Source: Bacillota bacterium (lineage in GTDB: Bacteria > Bacillota > Clostridia > Lachnospirales > Lachnospiraceae). From it: a stretch of DNA of 56,981 nt. Location of the stretch: assembly GCA_023411215.1 (NCBI GenBank), contig JAEYOY010000007.1, positions 1-56,981 on the forward strand, given 5' to 3'. A model generated the notes under the pieces. The model saw only the letters and a list, made by a program, of their open reading frames with translations, was not told the origin of the DNA and ran no database searches. The translations under genes and the position numbers were made by a program. Numbering within the stretch: position 1 is the stretch's first letter; each line of letters opens with the position of its first letter. Positions 7,291 through 15,518 of this stretch are shown here, in pieces.

Positions 7291-7302
7291 AATGGGAAGT
7301 TT
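7291..7302 (-). repeat. Degenerate cassette-boundary repeat, copy E
   Basis: AATGGGAAGTTT matches copies A-D over 11 consecutive bases in the same orientation. It lies 30 bases downstream of the ART-like gene, the same position relative to a gene as in the upstream array. On the reverse strand the site merges into CCATTATATTT, which could also be part of a promoter for the EEP gene. Confidence 0.4.
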
Positions 7303-7331
7303 ATGCTACCTTGCAATGAGTAATTGTTATA

Positions 7332-7853
7332 CTAAACATTTTCCCAATTAATCAAATCAATGAAATTCCTTTGGTCATTTGTATAATTTGAAACAACATA
7401 ATTATAGGGGTAAGCAGCATATCTAATTAATTGTAATATACGTTCCGAATCCATTCCTATCAAACGATAAATCTGAGTCGGATAATCATCAATATCTATA
7501 TCCAAGGCAACACGACACGATTTTAACTCGCCTAAACTCCAAGCAAGACGATTAGGAAAGATATTTTCGTTGTTTGGTGATTGCTGTTCAATTTCGTCTT
7601 CATCAGCCTCAAGAAATTCATCCGGAACATCAACTTTAAAAATATAAATGTTTGTATTGCTTTCGCTCAAGTTATGGCAATTGGCAAAATAGATTGAATA
7701 TGTAATTTCATTTGTTAAATATACAAAGCCTTGAGTGGTTGGTCCATTTGACTCGTTTTCCTTAGAATAATACCTAGATACATCTTTTTTAAGGCATCTA
7801 TCCCTTAGAATTTGCTCCCCACGGACTTGGGTAGTAGCATGATAAAGTTTCAT
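7332..7853 (-). CDS. Small ADP-ribosyltransferase-like protein next to a SIR2 gene
   Basis: A 173-residue protein opening MKLYHATTQVRGEQILRDRC and later GFVYLTNEITYSIYFA. The combination LYHATT (H5) and VYLT (Y45) followed by a helix ending in A is the usual beginning of ART/PARP-fold domains with an H-Y-[EDQ] triad, including DarT-like and RNA 2'-phosphotransferase-like proteins. The third position is uncertain; candidates are the acidic residues in the second half. The gene starts 16 bases after the SIR2 stop with a good ribosome site and is surely in the same transcript. If it binds NAD+, the pair would be two NAD+-consuming proteins in one operon. Alternatives are a non-catalytic sensor or antitoxin-like partner. 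Confidence 0.45.
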   Translation of the reverse strand: MKLYHATTQVRGEQILRDRCLKKDVSRYYSKENESNGPTTQGFVYLTNEITYSIYFANCHNLSESNTNIYIFKVDVPDEFLEADEDEIEQQSPNNENIFPNRLAWSLGELKSCRVALDIDIDDYPTQIYRLIGMDSERILQLIRYAAYPYNYVVSNYTNDQRNFIDLINWENV

Positions 7854-7869
7854 TACTTTTCCTCCGATA

Positions 7870-8919
7870 TTAGTGATAAGGATTTGAAAGCCATCGTTTG
7901 GTTCCTTTTATTTTTTCCTCTTCTTCAATTAGCCTATATGTAAGTTCATCTATGTCAGAAAAACTCATATTATCTTTAAAACCTTTACTACCATCTAGCC
8001 ATATACAATTCATTAATCTATCAAAGGTTGCCTCGCATGTTCTTCTTGGACACTTTGCTAATGTAGAATCAAAAAAACTGGTATGATATGAATAATGATG
8101 TGTGTGGACAAATTGGCTCCAAGAGTTAATTACCTCTTCCTCATCCCTTATATCTATTAGTTCGATTTCCTCCAACTTTCTATCTTCAATTGCTCCCCAC
8201 GCTTTTTTCATCATAGCTACTGCTTCAGCATCACTTTTCGGAGCACTATATCCAAATATAGTAACTATGTAAGCATGTTCTAAGGCATTACTTAGTGTTT
8301 TCCATGATTTTCTGATCGCAACATCACTGCTGTAATCTTTCTTTTTTATTGGGAATAATAGTTTCATAGGACTAAGTGGTTGACCACATTTACAAAACAT
8401 TCCTACATTACCCATAATATTATCTTCTTCACAGAATCCAACAGCCACGTTTCCATGTAAAAAAGCAGCTTGTGGAATATTTTTTGTGTATTTCATTGCT
8501 CGTCCAATGGCCTGCACTAGAAGCGGATCCCAATTAAATGTTACTATCAAATCTTTTGAAGTTAAACTCATGACCAAAAAATCAAATACCGTTGGATTAT
8601 CCGGAAGCTTGTAATCGCTCATAAACTCCCATATTCTTTTTTCCAACTCTTCTTTCACTTCCTTACAACTCGGCTCATCTTCACTACGTTCATCAAGCTC
8701 CATATAAATATCCTCAAGATTATCTGATGATGTTTGAATATCAACTCTAGATAATATATTTGATAACCCTAGTTTATTAATAAAACCACTCATTGCAGAT
8801 ATCTTCTTTCCGAATCTATCACCATTTGGAATAGCCGCACAGCTTGCACCAGCTCCGAGAATAACAACATGAGGTCTATTCTTCATATATAACTCATATT
8901 CTGCATATTCATTTCCCAT
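7870..8919 (-). CDS. SIR2-family NADase-like defence protein
   Basis: A 349-residue SIR2_2-type protein. The NAD-binding loop VVILGAGAS is at 18-26, the TxNxD-type motif TFNWD at 127-131, the catalytic LHGN (H155) at 154-157, and GYSAPKSD at 223-230 matches the GxSxxD element. A C-x-C pair at 176-178 (FCKCGQPLSP) may be half a zinc site. Bacterial SIR2 proteins of this kind usually act as NAD+ hydrolases in abortive-infection systems (Thoeris ThsA, DSR, AVAST and others). No SLOG domain follows, so it is not a type I ThsA. It lies 225 bases downstream of thsA with no visible terminator in the gap, and the ART-like gene follows within 16 bases. Confidence 0.8.
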   Translation of the reverse strand: MGNEYAEYELYMKNRPHVVILGAGASCAAIPNGDRFGKKISAMSGFINKLGLSNILSRVDIQTSSDNLEDIYMELDERSEDEPSCKEVKEELEKRIWEFMSDYKLPDNPTVFDFLVMSLTSKDLIVTFNWDPLLVQAIGRAMKYTKNIPQAAFLHGNVAVGFCEEDNIMGNVGMFCKCGQPLSPMKLLFPIKKKDYSSDVAIRKSWKTLSNALEHAYIVTIFGYSAPKSDAEAVAMMKKAWGAIEDRKLEEIELIDIRDEEEVINSWSQFVHTHHYSYHTSFFDSTLAKCPRRTCEATFDRLMNCIWLDGSKGFKDNMSFSDIDELTYRLIEEEEKIKGTKRWLSNPYH

Positions 8920-8956
8920 TTATTTCACTCCAATCTCAATTCTCCATTCTTAATAT

Positions 8957-8968
8957 AATGGGTAATAC
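8957..8968 (-). repeat. Very weak cassette-boundary repeat, copy G
   Basis: AATGGGTAATAC shares only AATGGG with the array repeats but stands exactly in the gap between the Thoeris pair and the SIR2 gene. The rest of the gap (8920-9144) shows no gene or clear terminator. Confidence 0.2.
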
Positions 8969-9144
8969 AGCGGAAAATATTAAGGACGACCGACTGAAAT
9001 TATCCTAAGCTTATTGTTAAGCAAACATGATATATGTCTGATAAAACATCTCTTATGCCATACTGAATTACTCTTATTTCATGCATTTGAGAAGAGACTC
9101 CTGCGCAAATGCACTGAGCAATTTTGATCGTGTGGTGTTTTTAA

Positions 9145-9981
9145 TTAAAGTGTTTGCCCTATTTGATTAAGCGTAAAATTCTCTGACTTGCGACAAATTA
9201 TATACAGTTTATATGGCAACTTTATCTTTGTTCTGCTGAGCTTATATGATTCAATCATAATGTCTAACAATTCCTGCTGACTTAGCTGAACACCATCAAA
9301 TCGCGTACGCCCTGATCCAAGAATAGGCATACATACACTTTTAGATCCATAGTACTTGTTAATATCTTTCCATAAGGTTTCAAGGCACATTAGATATTCG
9401 TCGTATGACATTTCTCCGAGCCCGTCATTATTGAGCTTTGCAAAAGGCATTAACAAATAGTCACCATTTGGCACAATACTGCCGGGTTTATAGCTATCTT
9501 GTTTTTGATATTCTGATTTTTTCTTAATTGGTTTAAGTCCACAGTCAGTTATCAATTTCTTAATGTTCAAATTCGGATTTGCTAACAAATATTGGCCGCA
9601 TACAGAATCTGGCTTAATAGCTGATGGTGATTCACCGACTTTTGTGGTAAAGCATTCATCAAAGTTAATAATCTTCTTGCATTTTTTCTTTTTAAATAAA
9701 TTACCATATTGTACAATTATAGTATAGTTTTTTCCTCGAAATCTTCTTCTTCTCCAAACGGATCTGATAAGCAATCCAAAAATGGTGCAAATAATAAATA
9801 CCACTACAAAAATCAGCAAACGGCATATAAGAATATAATTTCCGTCTTCAATTTTTGAAACAGTATCTATTTCCGGCATTCCAGCTTTTAACTTCAAATA
9901 TAAGCTTTCAGGCACCAATGAAATAATAGCAGATGTAATTGAAGATGCCGTGCCGCAACATGCAAGAAGTAATTTAAGCAT
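9145..9981 (-). CDS. thsA: ThsA, TM-macro effector of type II Thoeris
   Basis: A 278-residue protein with two N-terminal hydrophobic segments (about 3-25 and 50-73; YILICRLLIFVVVFIICTIF), a basic membrane-border stretch (RRRRF), then a macro-like domain from about residue 83 with GDYLLMPFAKL and PILGSGRTRF, the phosphate-binding loop. This two-TM plus macro architecture is that of the type II Thoeris effector, reported to bind a TIR-made histidine-ADP-ribose signal and then damage the membrane. The ATG overlaps the thsB stop (TAATG at 9981), so the two are translationally coupled. The sequence agrees with the family along its length and no key element appears lost. Confidence 0.85.
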   Translation of the reverse strand: MLKLLLACCGTASSITSAIISLVPESLYLKLKAGMPEIDTVSKIEDGNYILICRLLIFVVVFIICTIFGLLIRSVWRRRRFRGKNYTIIVQYGNLFKKKKCKKIINFDECFTTKVGESPSAIKPDSVCGQYLLANPNLNIKKLITDCGLKPIKKKSEYQKQDSYKPGSIVPNGDYLLMPFAKLNNDGLGEMSYDEYLMCLETLWKDINKYYGSKSVCMPILGSGRTRFDGVQLSQQELLDIMIESYKLSRTKIKLPYKLYIICRKSENFTLNQIGQTL

Positions 9982-10583
9982 TACAGCAACTCCTTCTTTA
10001 AGTAATCGTAATTTCCGTGAAGATAACCCAAACTGTCTTCAAGCCAGAATGGTCTGGCTTGATCAGCATATCCCTGCATGTATGAGGGCAACCAGCTTTC
10101 CCTTTTTATTTTTGCATTATAAAAGATTATGATTTGTTTGCCACGCTTAACGGCTTGCATGAATTCGTGTTGAAGATATGAGTATGAATTTATGCTTCCA
10201 ATATCATCGCCAGCGGATGCTGTTGAAGTAACCTTGCATATTTTTGAGCCGTTCGTATTTTGCTTATATGGGGTGCAAGAATAACTCCACCAATCGCTTC
10301 CTTTTCGGCTACAACTACTACCAGCAGTTCGAGTGGCTGTTTTATCGCCTACTACAAAAATCACTGCCGAGGATGAATTTATTTGACGGTTGAACTCTTG
10401 CTTCAAATCGCATGGACGACAATCGGGGTTATTATTGGAAACGCTACCCGAAGCAACCTCAGCCATGTCGATGAATTCAAGTGAATAACGGTTATCTTTG
10501 GCGAATCTGTTTAATTCTTCAACAACATCTCGGTCACCGTGATCTTCTGAATAATCTGCACTAATATAAACTTGTTTCTTCAT
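9981..10583 (-). CDS. thsB: ThsB, TIR-domain sensor of Thoeris
   Basis: A 200-residue TIR-like (DUF1863-type) protein. It starts MKKQVYISADYSEDHGDRDV (beta-A and BB-loop region), continues DLKQEFNRQINSSSAVIFVV, and has the catalytic helix SYLQHEFMQAVKRGK with Glu140 as the expected NAD+-cleaving residue, followed by QIIIFYN and a C-terminal SWLPSYM. In Thoeris the TIR enzyme detects phage and makes an ADP-ribose-derived second messenger from NAD+; in type II systems this is reported to be His-ADPR. It is the first gene of a reverse-strand operon, with AAGGAG 8 bases before the ATG. The gene-free stretch upstream (10584-10980) is AT-rich and should hold its promoter. Confidence 0.88.
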   Translation of the reverse strand: MKKQVYISADYSEDHGDRDVVEELNRFAKDNRYSLEFIDMAEVASGSVSNNNPDCRPCDLKQEFNRQINSSSAVIFVVGDKTATRTAGSSCSRKGSDWWSYSCTPYKQNTNGSKICKVTSTASAGDDIGSINSYSYLQHEFMQAVKRGKQIIIFYNAKIKRESWLPSYMQGYADQARPFWLEDSLGYLHGNYDYLKKELL

Positions 10584-10929
10584 AGTTATTTCTCCTTTTC
10601 AACGTTTAATTCAATTTCGCATTATTGCTATTATTAGTAGTTAATTTTCTAATTTTTTCAGAATTTATTTTATATGATAATTCTACATCTATCCATATTT
10701 TACCACCTTGAGTGACAGAATTAAATACATATTTTCTGATTTGTAATAATAAGCACTTATAAAAAACGATAAAAAACGACTAAAATGTAAATCTAAAATG
10801 TAAAAAAGGCAGCTAATCTTATTACCATGCACACTGTATTAACTTTTATACTTTTTGGTTTTCTCATTACAAGGTCAGATACACTTCGATTTAGTCTTAG
10901 CCCCTATACACAAATTTTCCTTGACGTTT

Positions 10930-10943
10930 CATAATTCATTTAG
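10930..10943. repeat. Island-flanking direct repeat, right copy
   Basis: CATAATTCATTTAG, identical to 288-301, and like that copy 45-46 bases before a C-rich terminator arm. It lies just past the rlmD terminator, marking the junction between core genome and island. The rest of 10584-10980 contains AT-rich sequence with no recognised gene. Confidence 0.5.
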
Positions 10944-10980
10944 TATTCTTCTCTTTCATTAAGTTATTTCTCGCTCAAGC

Positions 10981-11032
10981 AAAAAAATCCCCCTCAAATC
11001 ACATGCACAAATTGCAAGTAATTATGAGGGGG
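10981..11032 (-). terminator. Terminator of rlmD
   Basis: CCCCCTCA (10989-10996) pairs with TGAGGGGG (11025-11032). On the reverse strand the stem is followed by seven Ts (10981-10987). It is 33 bases downstream of the rlmD stop. Confidence 0.85.
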
Positions 11033-11064
11033 ACGTTATAAATTTAGTCTTATTTCATTATTTA

Positions 11065-12441
11065 TTATATTTCAACATAATTTCGTATCAGCAATGTTAC
11101 TGTCTCCACATGGGTAGAGTGGCTGAACTGATCCACAGCCCTTACTCTCTTAAGCTCATAATCCTTCTCACATAAGTATTTTAAGTCTCTTGCTAACGTT
11201 GCCGGATCACAGGAGACATAGACCACTCTCTTCGGGGCCATGGCTAAGATAGTATCAAGAAGGCTCTGGTCGCAGCCCTTTCTCGGAGGATCCACGACAA
11301 TAACGTCCGCATAGATCTTCTCCTCTTTGTATTTCGCCGGTAGCACTTCTTCTGCTGCCCCAACAAAGAATTCTGTATTGGTGATGTTGTTGATCAGGGC
11401 ATTCTTCTTCGCATCATCGATAGCCTGAGGAACAATCTCAACACCATATACCTTCTTCGCTCTCTGGGCTAAGAACAGCGAGATAGTCCCAATCCCGCAG
11501 TAGATGTCCCATACCGTCTCTTCTCCATGTAAATCAGCATATTCCAGAGCAATATCATAAAGCTTCTTCGTCTGAACGGGGTTCACCTGATAGAAGGACA
11601 GCGGACTGATTTGATATTTGATATCCCCGATATAATCGGTGATATATAGCTCTCCCCAGAGAGGAATAATCTTATCCCCTAATATGACATTGGTCTTCTC
11701 CTTGTTCACATTGAGGCAGATACTCTTCATGCCGTTGATCTTCTTAAGACTTTCCACCAGCTCTTCGCTATGTGGCAAATCCTTACCGTTGATCACTAAG
11801 CACACCATAATTTCTCCAGTCCGGTAACCTACCCTGGTCAGAATATGACGGATTAAGCCTTTATGAAGCTCTTCCTCATAAGGCTCCAGCTTATACTTCT
11901 CAATAAAGGAACGTACAATAGCAATAATATCTTCATTCACCTTCGCTCCGATAAAACAATGAGAGGTATCAATGATTGCGTGGGTTCTTCCGGCATAGAA
12001 ACCGATGGCTATACTTCCATCCTTATTTCTTCCGACCGGGTACTGGGACTTGTTACGATAATAATACGGTTCCTCCATGCCACAGACAGGCTCCATTGGT
12101 ATCTCAGTAAAGCCGCCGATTCGAGTGAGGCAATTGCGAACCTTATTCTCCTTATACTCCAGCTGCTTTGCATAATCCACATGCATCAGCTGACAGCCAC
12201 CACAACGAGCTGCTATTGGACACCTTGGCTCAACTCGGTAAGCTGAAGCCTCCAGAAGCTTCACCAGTCTTGCGTAACCATAGGTCTTACCGGTCTTCGT
12301 CACCTGGACCAGCGCCACATCTCCCATGACTGTATCCTTGACAAACAATGTATAGCCCTCGTACCTACCGATTCCCTCACCCTCGGAACCGATATCTTCA
12401 ATCCTAATTTCAACCTGATCATTCTTCTTTAACGCCGCCAT
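11065..12441 (-). CDS. rlmD: 23S rRNA (uracil-5-)-methyltransferase RlmD/RumA family
   Basis: It methylates uracil C5 in 23S rRNA with S-adenosylmethionine. From the ATG at 12441 the 458-residue protein starts MAALKKNDQVEIRIEDIG, an N-terminal TRAM RNA-binding domain. The Fe-S cysteines follow at about 60-70 (CPIAARCGGCQ), then the SAM site WDIYCGIGTISLFLAQ, the VVDPPRKGCD motif and the nucleophilic-Cys motif VYVSCDPATLARDL. A TTG at 12504 would extend it by 21 residues outside the TRAM domain and is less likely. It follows yhaM by about 120 bases in the same direction. RlmCD-type dual specificity is possible, as in Bacillus; sequence alone does not decide. Confidence 0.9.
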   Translation of the reverse strand: MAALKKNDQVEIRIEDIGSEGEGIGRYEGYTLFVKDTVMGDVALVQVTKTGKTYGYARLVKLLEASAYRVEPRCPIAARCGGCQLMHVDYAKQLEYKENKVRNCLTRIGGFTEIPMEPVCGMEEPYYYRNKSQYPVGRNKDGSIAIGFYAGRTHAIIDTSHCFIGAKVNEDIIAIVRSFIEKYKLEPYEEELHKGLIRHILTRVGYRTGEIMVCLVINGKDLPHSEELVESLKKINGMKSICLNVNKEKTNVILGDKIIPLWGELYITDYIGDIKYQISPLSFYQVNPVQTKKLYDIALEYADLHGEETVWDIYCGIGTISLFLAQRAKKVYGVEIVPQAIDDAKKNALINNITNTEFFVGAAEEVLPAKYKEEKIYADVIVVDPPRKGCDQSLLDTILAMAPKRVVYVSCDPATLARDLKYLCEKDYELKRVRAVDQFSHSTHVETVTLLIRNYVEI

Positions 12442-12564
12442 AAAATACCACCATTCTATCTCAGAATAAGGATTGCCAACAAGCGTAACCGCTAATACTG
12501 ACAACCCTCACCTTAATTTATCTTAATACTACTTATGAATATTACCTTAAAATACGCCCGGTCA

Positions 12565-13518
12565 TTATTCCTTACTTTTTGTGCTGCGCATGATATTAGA
12601 CTCGAAAAGTCTTTGATACCCCAACCATTCTGACTTGGGATCTCCTGACAGCAACATCTCTGTTACCGTCTGCATCTTCGCATCGGTATTATCTGCAAAA
12701 TGCAATGCCATCGCTTCAGCCGTCGCAGGCTTCTTCGGCGAACCATATTCCAATTCCCCATGATGGGACAATATACAGTGAATTAACTCATTAGCAAGCT
12801 TTGTAGGAAACTTCGGAATCTTCTTAATACTGTTACTAACGATATTAGCCCCGATAAAGATATGCCCCAGCAGCTGTCCATCATCCGTATAATCATTCTC
12901 CGGGAACGAGGAGAGCTCCTCCATCTTACCGATATCATGGAATAAAGCTGCTGTAATCAGTAAATCCTTGTTGAGTATGGGGTAACTTGTGGTATAGTAA
13001 TCACAAAGCTTTACCACACTTAAGGTATGCTCCAATAATCCACCAACAAAGCTGTGATGAACACTCTTGGCTGCGGAATGACATTTGAAATTCTTAACGA
13101 ACGTTGCATTGTTAATAAAGAATTCCTCTGCCAACGCTTTTAGGTTCCCATCCTTAATTCCAAGAACATAGTCCTTGATCTCACGATACATTGTCTCTAC
13201 ATTTTTGGTTGTGACCGGAAAATAATCCTCGGGATAATACTCCCCTTCTCTACCTTTATATATTCTACTGACATTGAGCTGAAGTGCATCCTGGAAACTG
13301 GTTACTCTTGCATCAATATGTACGAAATCCATCGTTTCATACTGCTCTATTTCATTATTGAAGTCCCAGATCTTTGCATCAATGGTTCCTGTCTTATCCT
13401 GTAAAACCAAAGAAACATAGCTTTTCCCGCTTTTCCCGGTCAAAGTCTGTTTGGACTTACATAAATATATCTCATTTTTAATTAAATCGTTCTCTCTCAA
13501 ATCCTGAATAAATTTCAT
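12565..13518 (-). CDS. yhaM: 3'-5' exoribonuclease YhaM
   Basis: A 317-residue protein with an OB-fold (about 10-100; SYVSLVLQDKTGTIDAKIWD) and an HD metal-dependent phosphohydrolase domain: HHSFVGGLLEHTLSVVKL, then AALFHDIGKMEELSS and SHHGELEYGSPKKP. This is the arrangement and length of YhaM of Firmicutes, which degrades RNA and ssDNA from the 3' end. The ATG at 13518 follows an AAAGGTAAAG-type site. It is probably the first gene of an operon with rlmD. The 335 bases upstream contain palindrome copy P1 and no gene. Confidence 0.9.
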   Translation of the reverse strand: MKFIQDLRENDLIKNEIYLCKSKQTLTGKSGKSYVSLVLQDKTGTIDAKIWDFNNEIEQYETMDFVHIDARVTSFQDALQLNVSRIYKGREGEYYPEDYFPVTTKNVETMYREIKDYVLGIKDGNLKALAEEFFINNATFVKNFKCHSAAKSVHHSFVGGLLEHTLSVVKLCDYYTTSYPILNKDLLITAALFHDIGKMEELSSFPENDYTDDGQLLGHIFIGANIVSNSIKKIPKFPTKLANELIHCILSHHGELEYGSPKKPATAEAMALHFADNTDAKMQTVTEMLLSGDPKSEWLGYQRLFESNIMRSTKSKE

Positions 13519-13745
13519 ACTACTTTACCTTTCTAATGTTGAACCCTACTTAACTTATTTACTTTTTGTGTTAGTTTTAAATTTGCTCCTATCGGCTACC
13601 AGCAGGTCTTTCATTCGTGAAGTTCCTACTGAAATTCTTTCCAAGGATTATATTTAAAAATCCATATTACACAATAATTTAATTATACCCTACTCACAAG
13701 GATATATAAAGCACTAATTCAAAATAACAAATTAGTAACCATTGG

Positions 13746-13779
13746 AGGAAAAGCACGCTTCGCGATCTTTCTATTGTTC
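13746..13779. repeat. Dispersed palindrome family, copy P1 (degenerate)
   Basis: AAAGCACGCTTCGCGATCTT then TCTATTGTTCA: the right half and centre match the family (compare 41669-41701), while the left arm is eroded. It lies between yhaM and the HtrA-like gene, both on the reverse strand. Nothing else is visible in 13519-13854. Confidence 0.55.
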
Positions 13780-13854
13780 ACATTGCTCACACTTGCTTAC
13801 GCGGAAATCAAAAGGAATGCCGTAGGATATCTACTGGCATTCCTTGTAAGTATC

Positions 13855-15204
13855 TTAATTTTCCTTCACACTCAGAGTTAACTTGATATCCATCTCACGC
13901 TGGGTCGAACCTGTCGTTCGTAAAATCTTAATCTGAACCTCATCCTCCGGAACGTAGGTACTGATAAAATTAAAGAAACTATTCGTATTAACCACCGTAT
14001 TATCATCTATCTGAAGTATAATATCTCCATTCAGAATTCCCGCTTCAAAAGCCGGTGAATCTTCTATTACTTCATTGACATAGATACCATTACCAACCTT
14101 ATATTCTTGTTTTGCAACCTCAGGCATGTCAAGAGTCTTCACTCCGACATAATTACGTGGAATCTTATTCACCATGTTCCCCAGTATTAGTCTGATCTTG
14201 CTAATCCCGATCGCGGTACTAAGCCCCTCGTTCTGCTCGTCCTTCAAGGTTCTGGTAATCAAGCCAATCACCTCACCCTTCATATTAACGATAACACCGT
14301 CACTGTTGGGATTATCCGTAATATCTGTATTGAATAGATCCAGCTTATTATCTGTAATATACGCATAACTGTTTCTGCCTGAGATCATTCCGACTTCCAT
14401 TGAACCGGTATGTCCATTCGGACTGCCTAAGGCGAGAATCGGACTGCCGATCGATAATGTATAGGACTCACCTAACTTAGCAACCTGGAGGCTTCCCAAG
14501 TAAGTAGCCGGTATACTTTCCAATGGGACAGCCAACATAGCTAGATTAAGCTCTTTCTCATAATCCTGAATCACGGCCTCCACGGTAAAGTTGTCCGAAA
14601 ATTGAATCTTTATCGCATCCGAATCCTTAATTCGGTCATAACTTACTAATATTAACAGATTAATACCATTATTATGAAAAATCAGACCAGAGGTCTCCTG
14701 AACCAGCTCAACATTCGTTCCGAACCATACATCCGTCTCATCGTTAATACTCACGACCGTAACCAAAGACTTCTCGACCTCTATAGACAACTTACGAAGT
14801 TCGTCATAAATACTTCTGTAATCGTCAATATCTGCATCAATCGGAGGACGCTCGATAATGACAGTATCCGGTTCCTGGCCCTCATTACTGCTTTCTATGA
14901 CCTTATCCTCATTCGGAACCTCAGTCTGCTTATCTTCGTTCTTCTCAGCCTCCGCTTTTACCACCACTTCATTCGGGTATTCCGTAGGAAATGCCGTAGG
15001 AACCTTAGTCTCCTTATCATTATGTAACAGCTCATAAAGCCTCGGTTCCGTTAAAACAAAGGTAACAGCAGCAACTACACCAAATATAATAGCCAAGCAT
15101 ATTGTCATAAGCAATGGCATAACTCTCTTCTTAAACTTTTTACGTTTCTTCTCTATTACCTGTTCTTTGATAAATTCAAAATCTTTCTTATCGTTATCAG
15201 ACAT
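13855..15204 (-). CDS. HtrA/DegP-like membrane protein with degenerate catalytic triad and PDZ domain
   Basis: A 449-residue protein: basic cytoplasmic N-terminus, one TM helix (about 29-51), an acidic linker, a trypsin-like domain (about 135-320) and a C-terminal PDZ domain (about 350-445; GIYVNEVIEDSPAFEAGILN). The S1C fold is recognisable, but the triad is not: the site of the usual TNNHVV reads ILVSYD (about 185-190, no His), the Asp of DLAVL is Asn (LNLAML, about N220), and GNSGG is reduced to NPNSDG (S301 kept). It is therefore probably a non-proteolytic, PDZ-containing scaffold or sensor outside the membrane. It is divergent from mutS2, with 314 bases between the two starts. Confidence 0.8.
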   Translation of the reverse strand: MSDNDKKDFEFIKEQVIEKKRKKFKKRVMPLLMTICLAIIFGVVAAVTFVLTEPRLYELLHNDKETKVPTAFPTEYPNEVVVKAEAEKNEDKQTEVPNEDKVIESSNEGQEPDTVIIERPPIDADIDDYRSIYDELRKLSIEVEKSLVTVVSINDETDVWFGTNVELVQETSGLIFHNNGINLLILVSYDRIKDSDAIKIQFSDNFTVEAVIQDYEKELNLAMLAVPLESIPATYLGSLQVAKLGESYTLSIGSPILALGSPNGHTGSMEVGMISGRNSYAYITDNKLDLFNTDITDNPNSDGVIVNMKGEVIGLITRTLKDEQNEGLSTAIGISKIRLILGNMVNKIPRNYVGVKTLDMPEVAKQEYKVGNGIYVNEVIEDSPAFEAGILNGDIILQIDDNTVVNTNSFFNFISTYVPEDEVQIKILRTTGSTQREMDIKLTLSVKEN

Positions 15205-15518
15205 CCTTATTCTCCTTCAAGAGACAAATTACAATTAGGATTCTAGTAATACATATGTCCTATTTTAACAGTGACTTATGAACATAATATGAATTATTTG
15301 TAAACAAAGCTTCTATAATCATTACATCAAATGGAAATAAAATCATAATATTAATATAATAGTATAAATAATTGGTAAAATCAAGAATTGACACATAAAT
15401 TCACTTAATTTCTTGTTTTAAATATTTACAACATAAGGTAAAATAGATATAGTATCCTTAGATATCGATAAATAGACTGCAACTTGAGATGCAGCGTAAA
15501 GAAAGGCTAGAAAGCATT

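Noticed and set aside
7870..8919. Type I Thoeris ThsA (SIR2-SLOG)
   Set aside because: The region behind the SIR2 core is too short and shows no SLOG motif, while a complete type II effector is already next to thsB.
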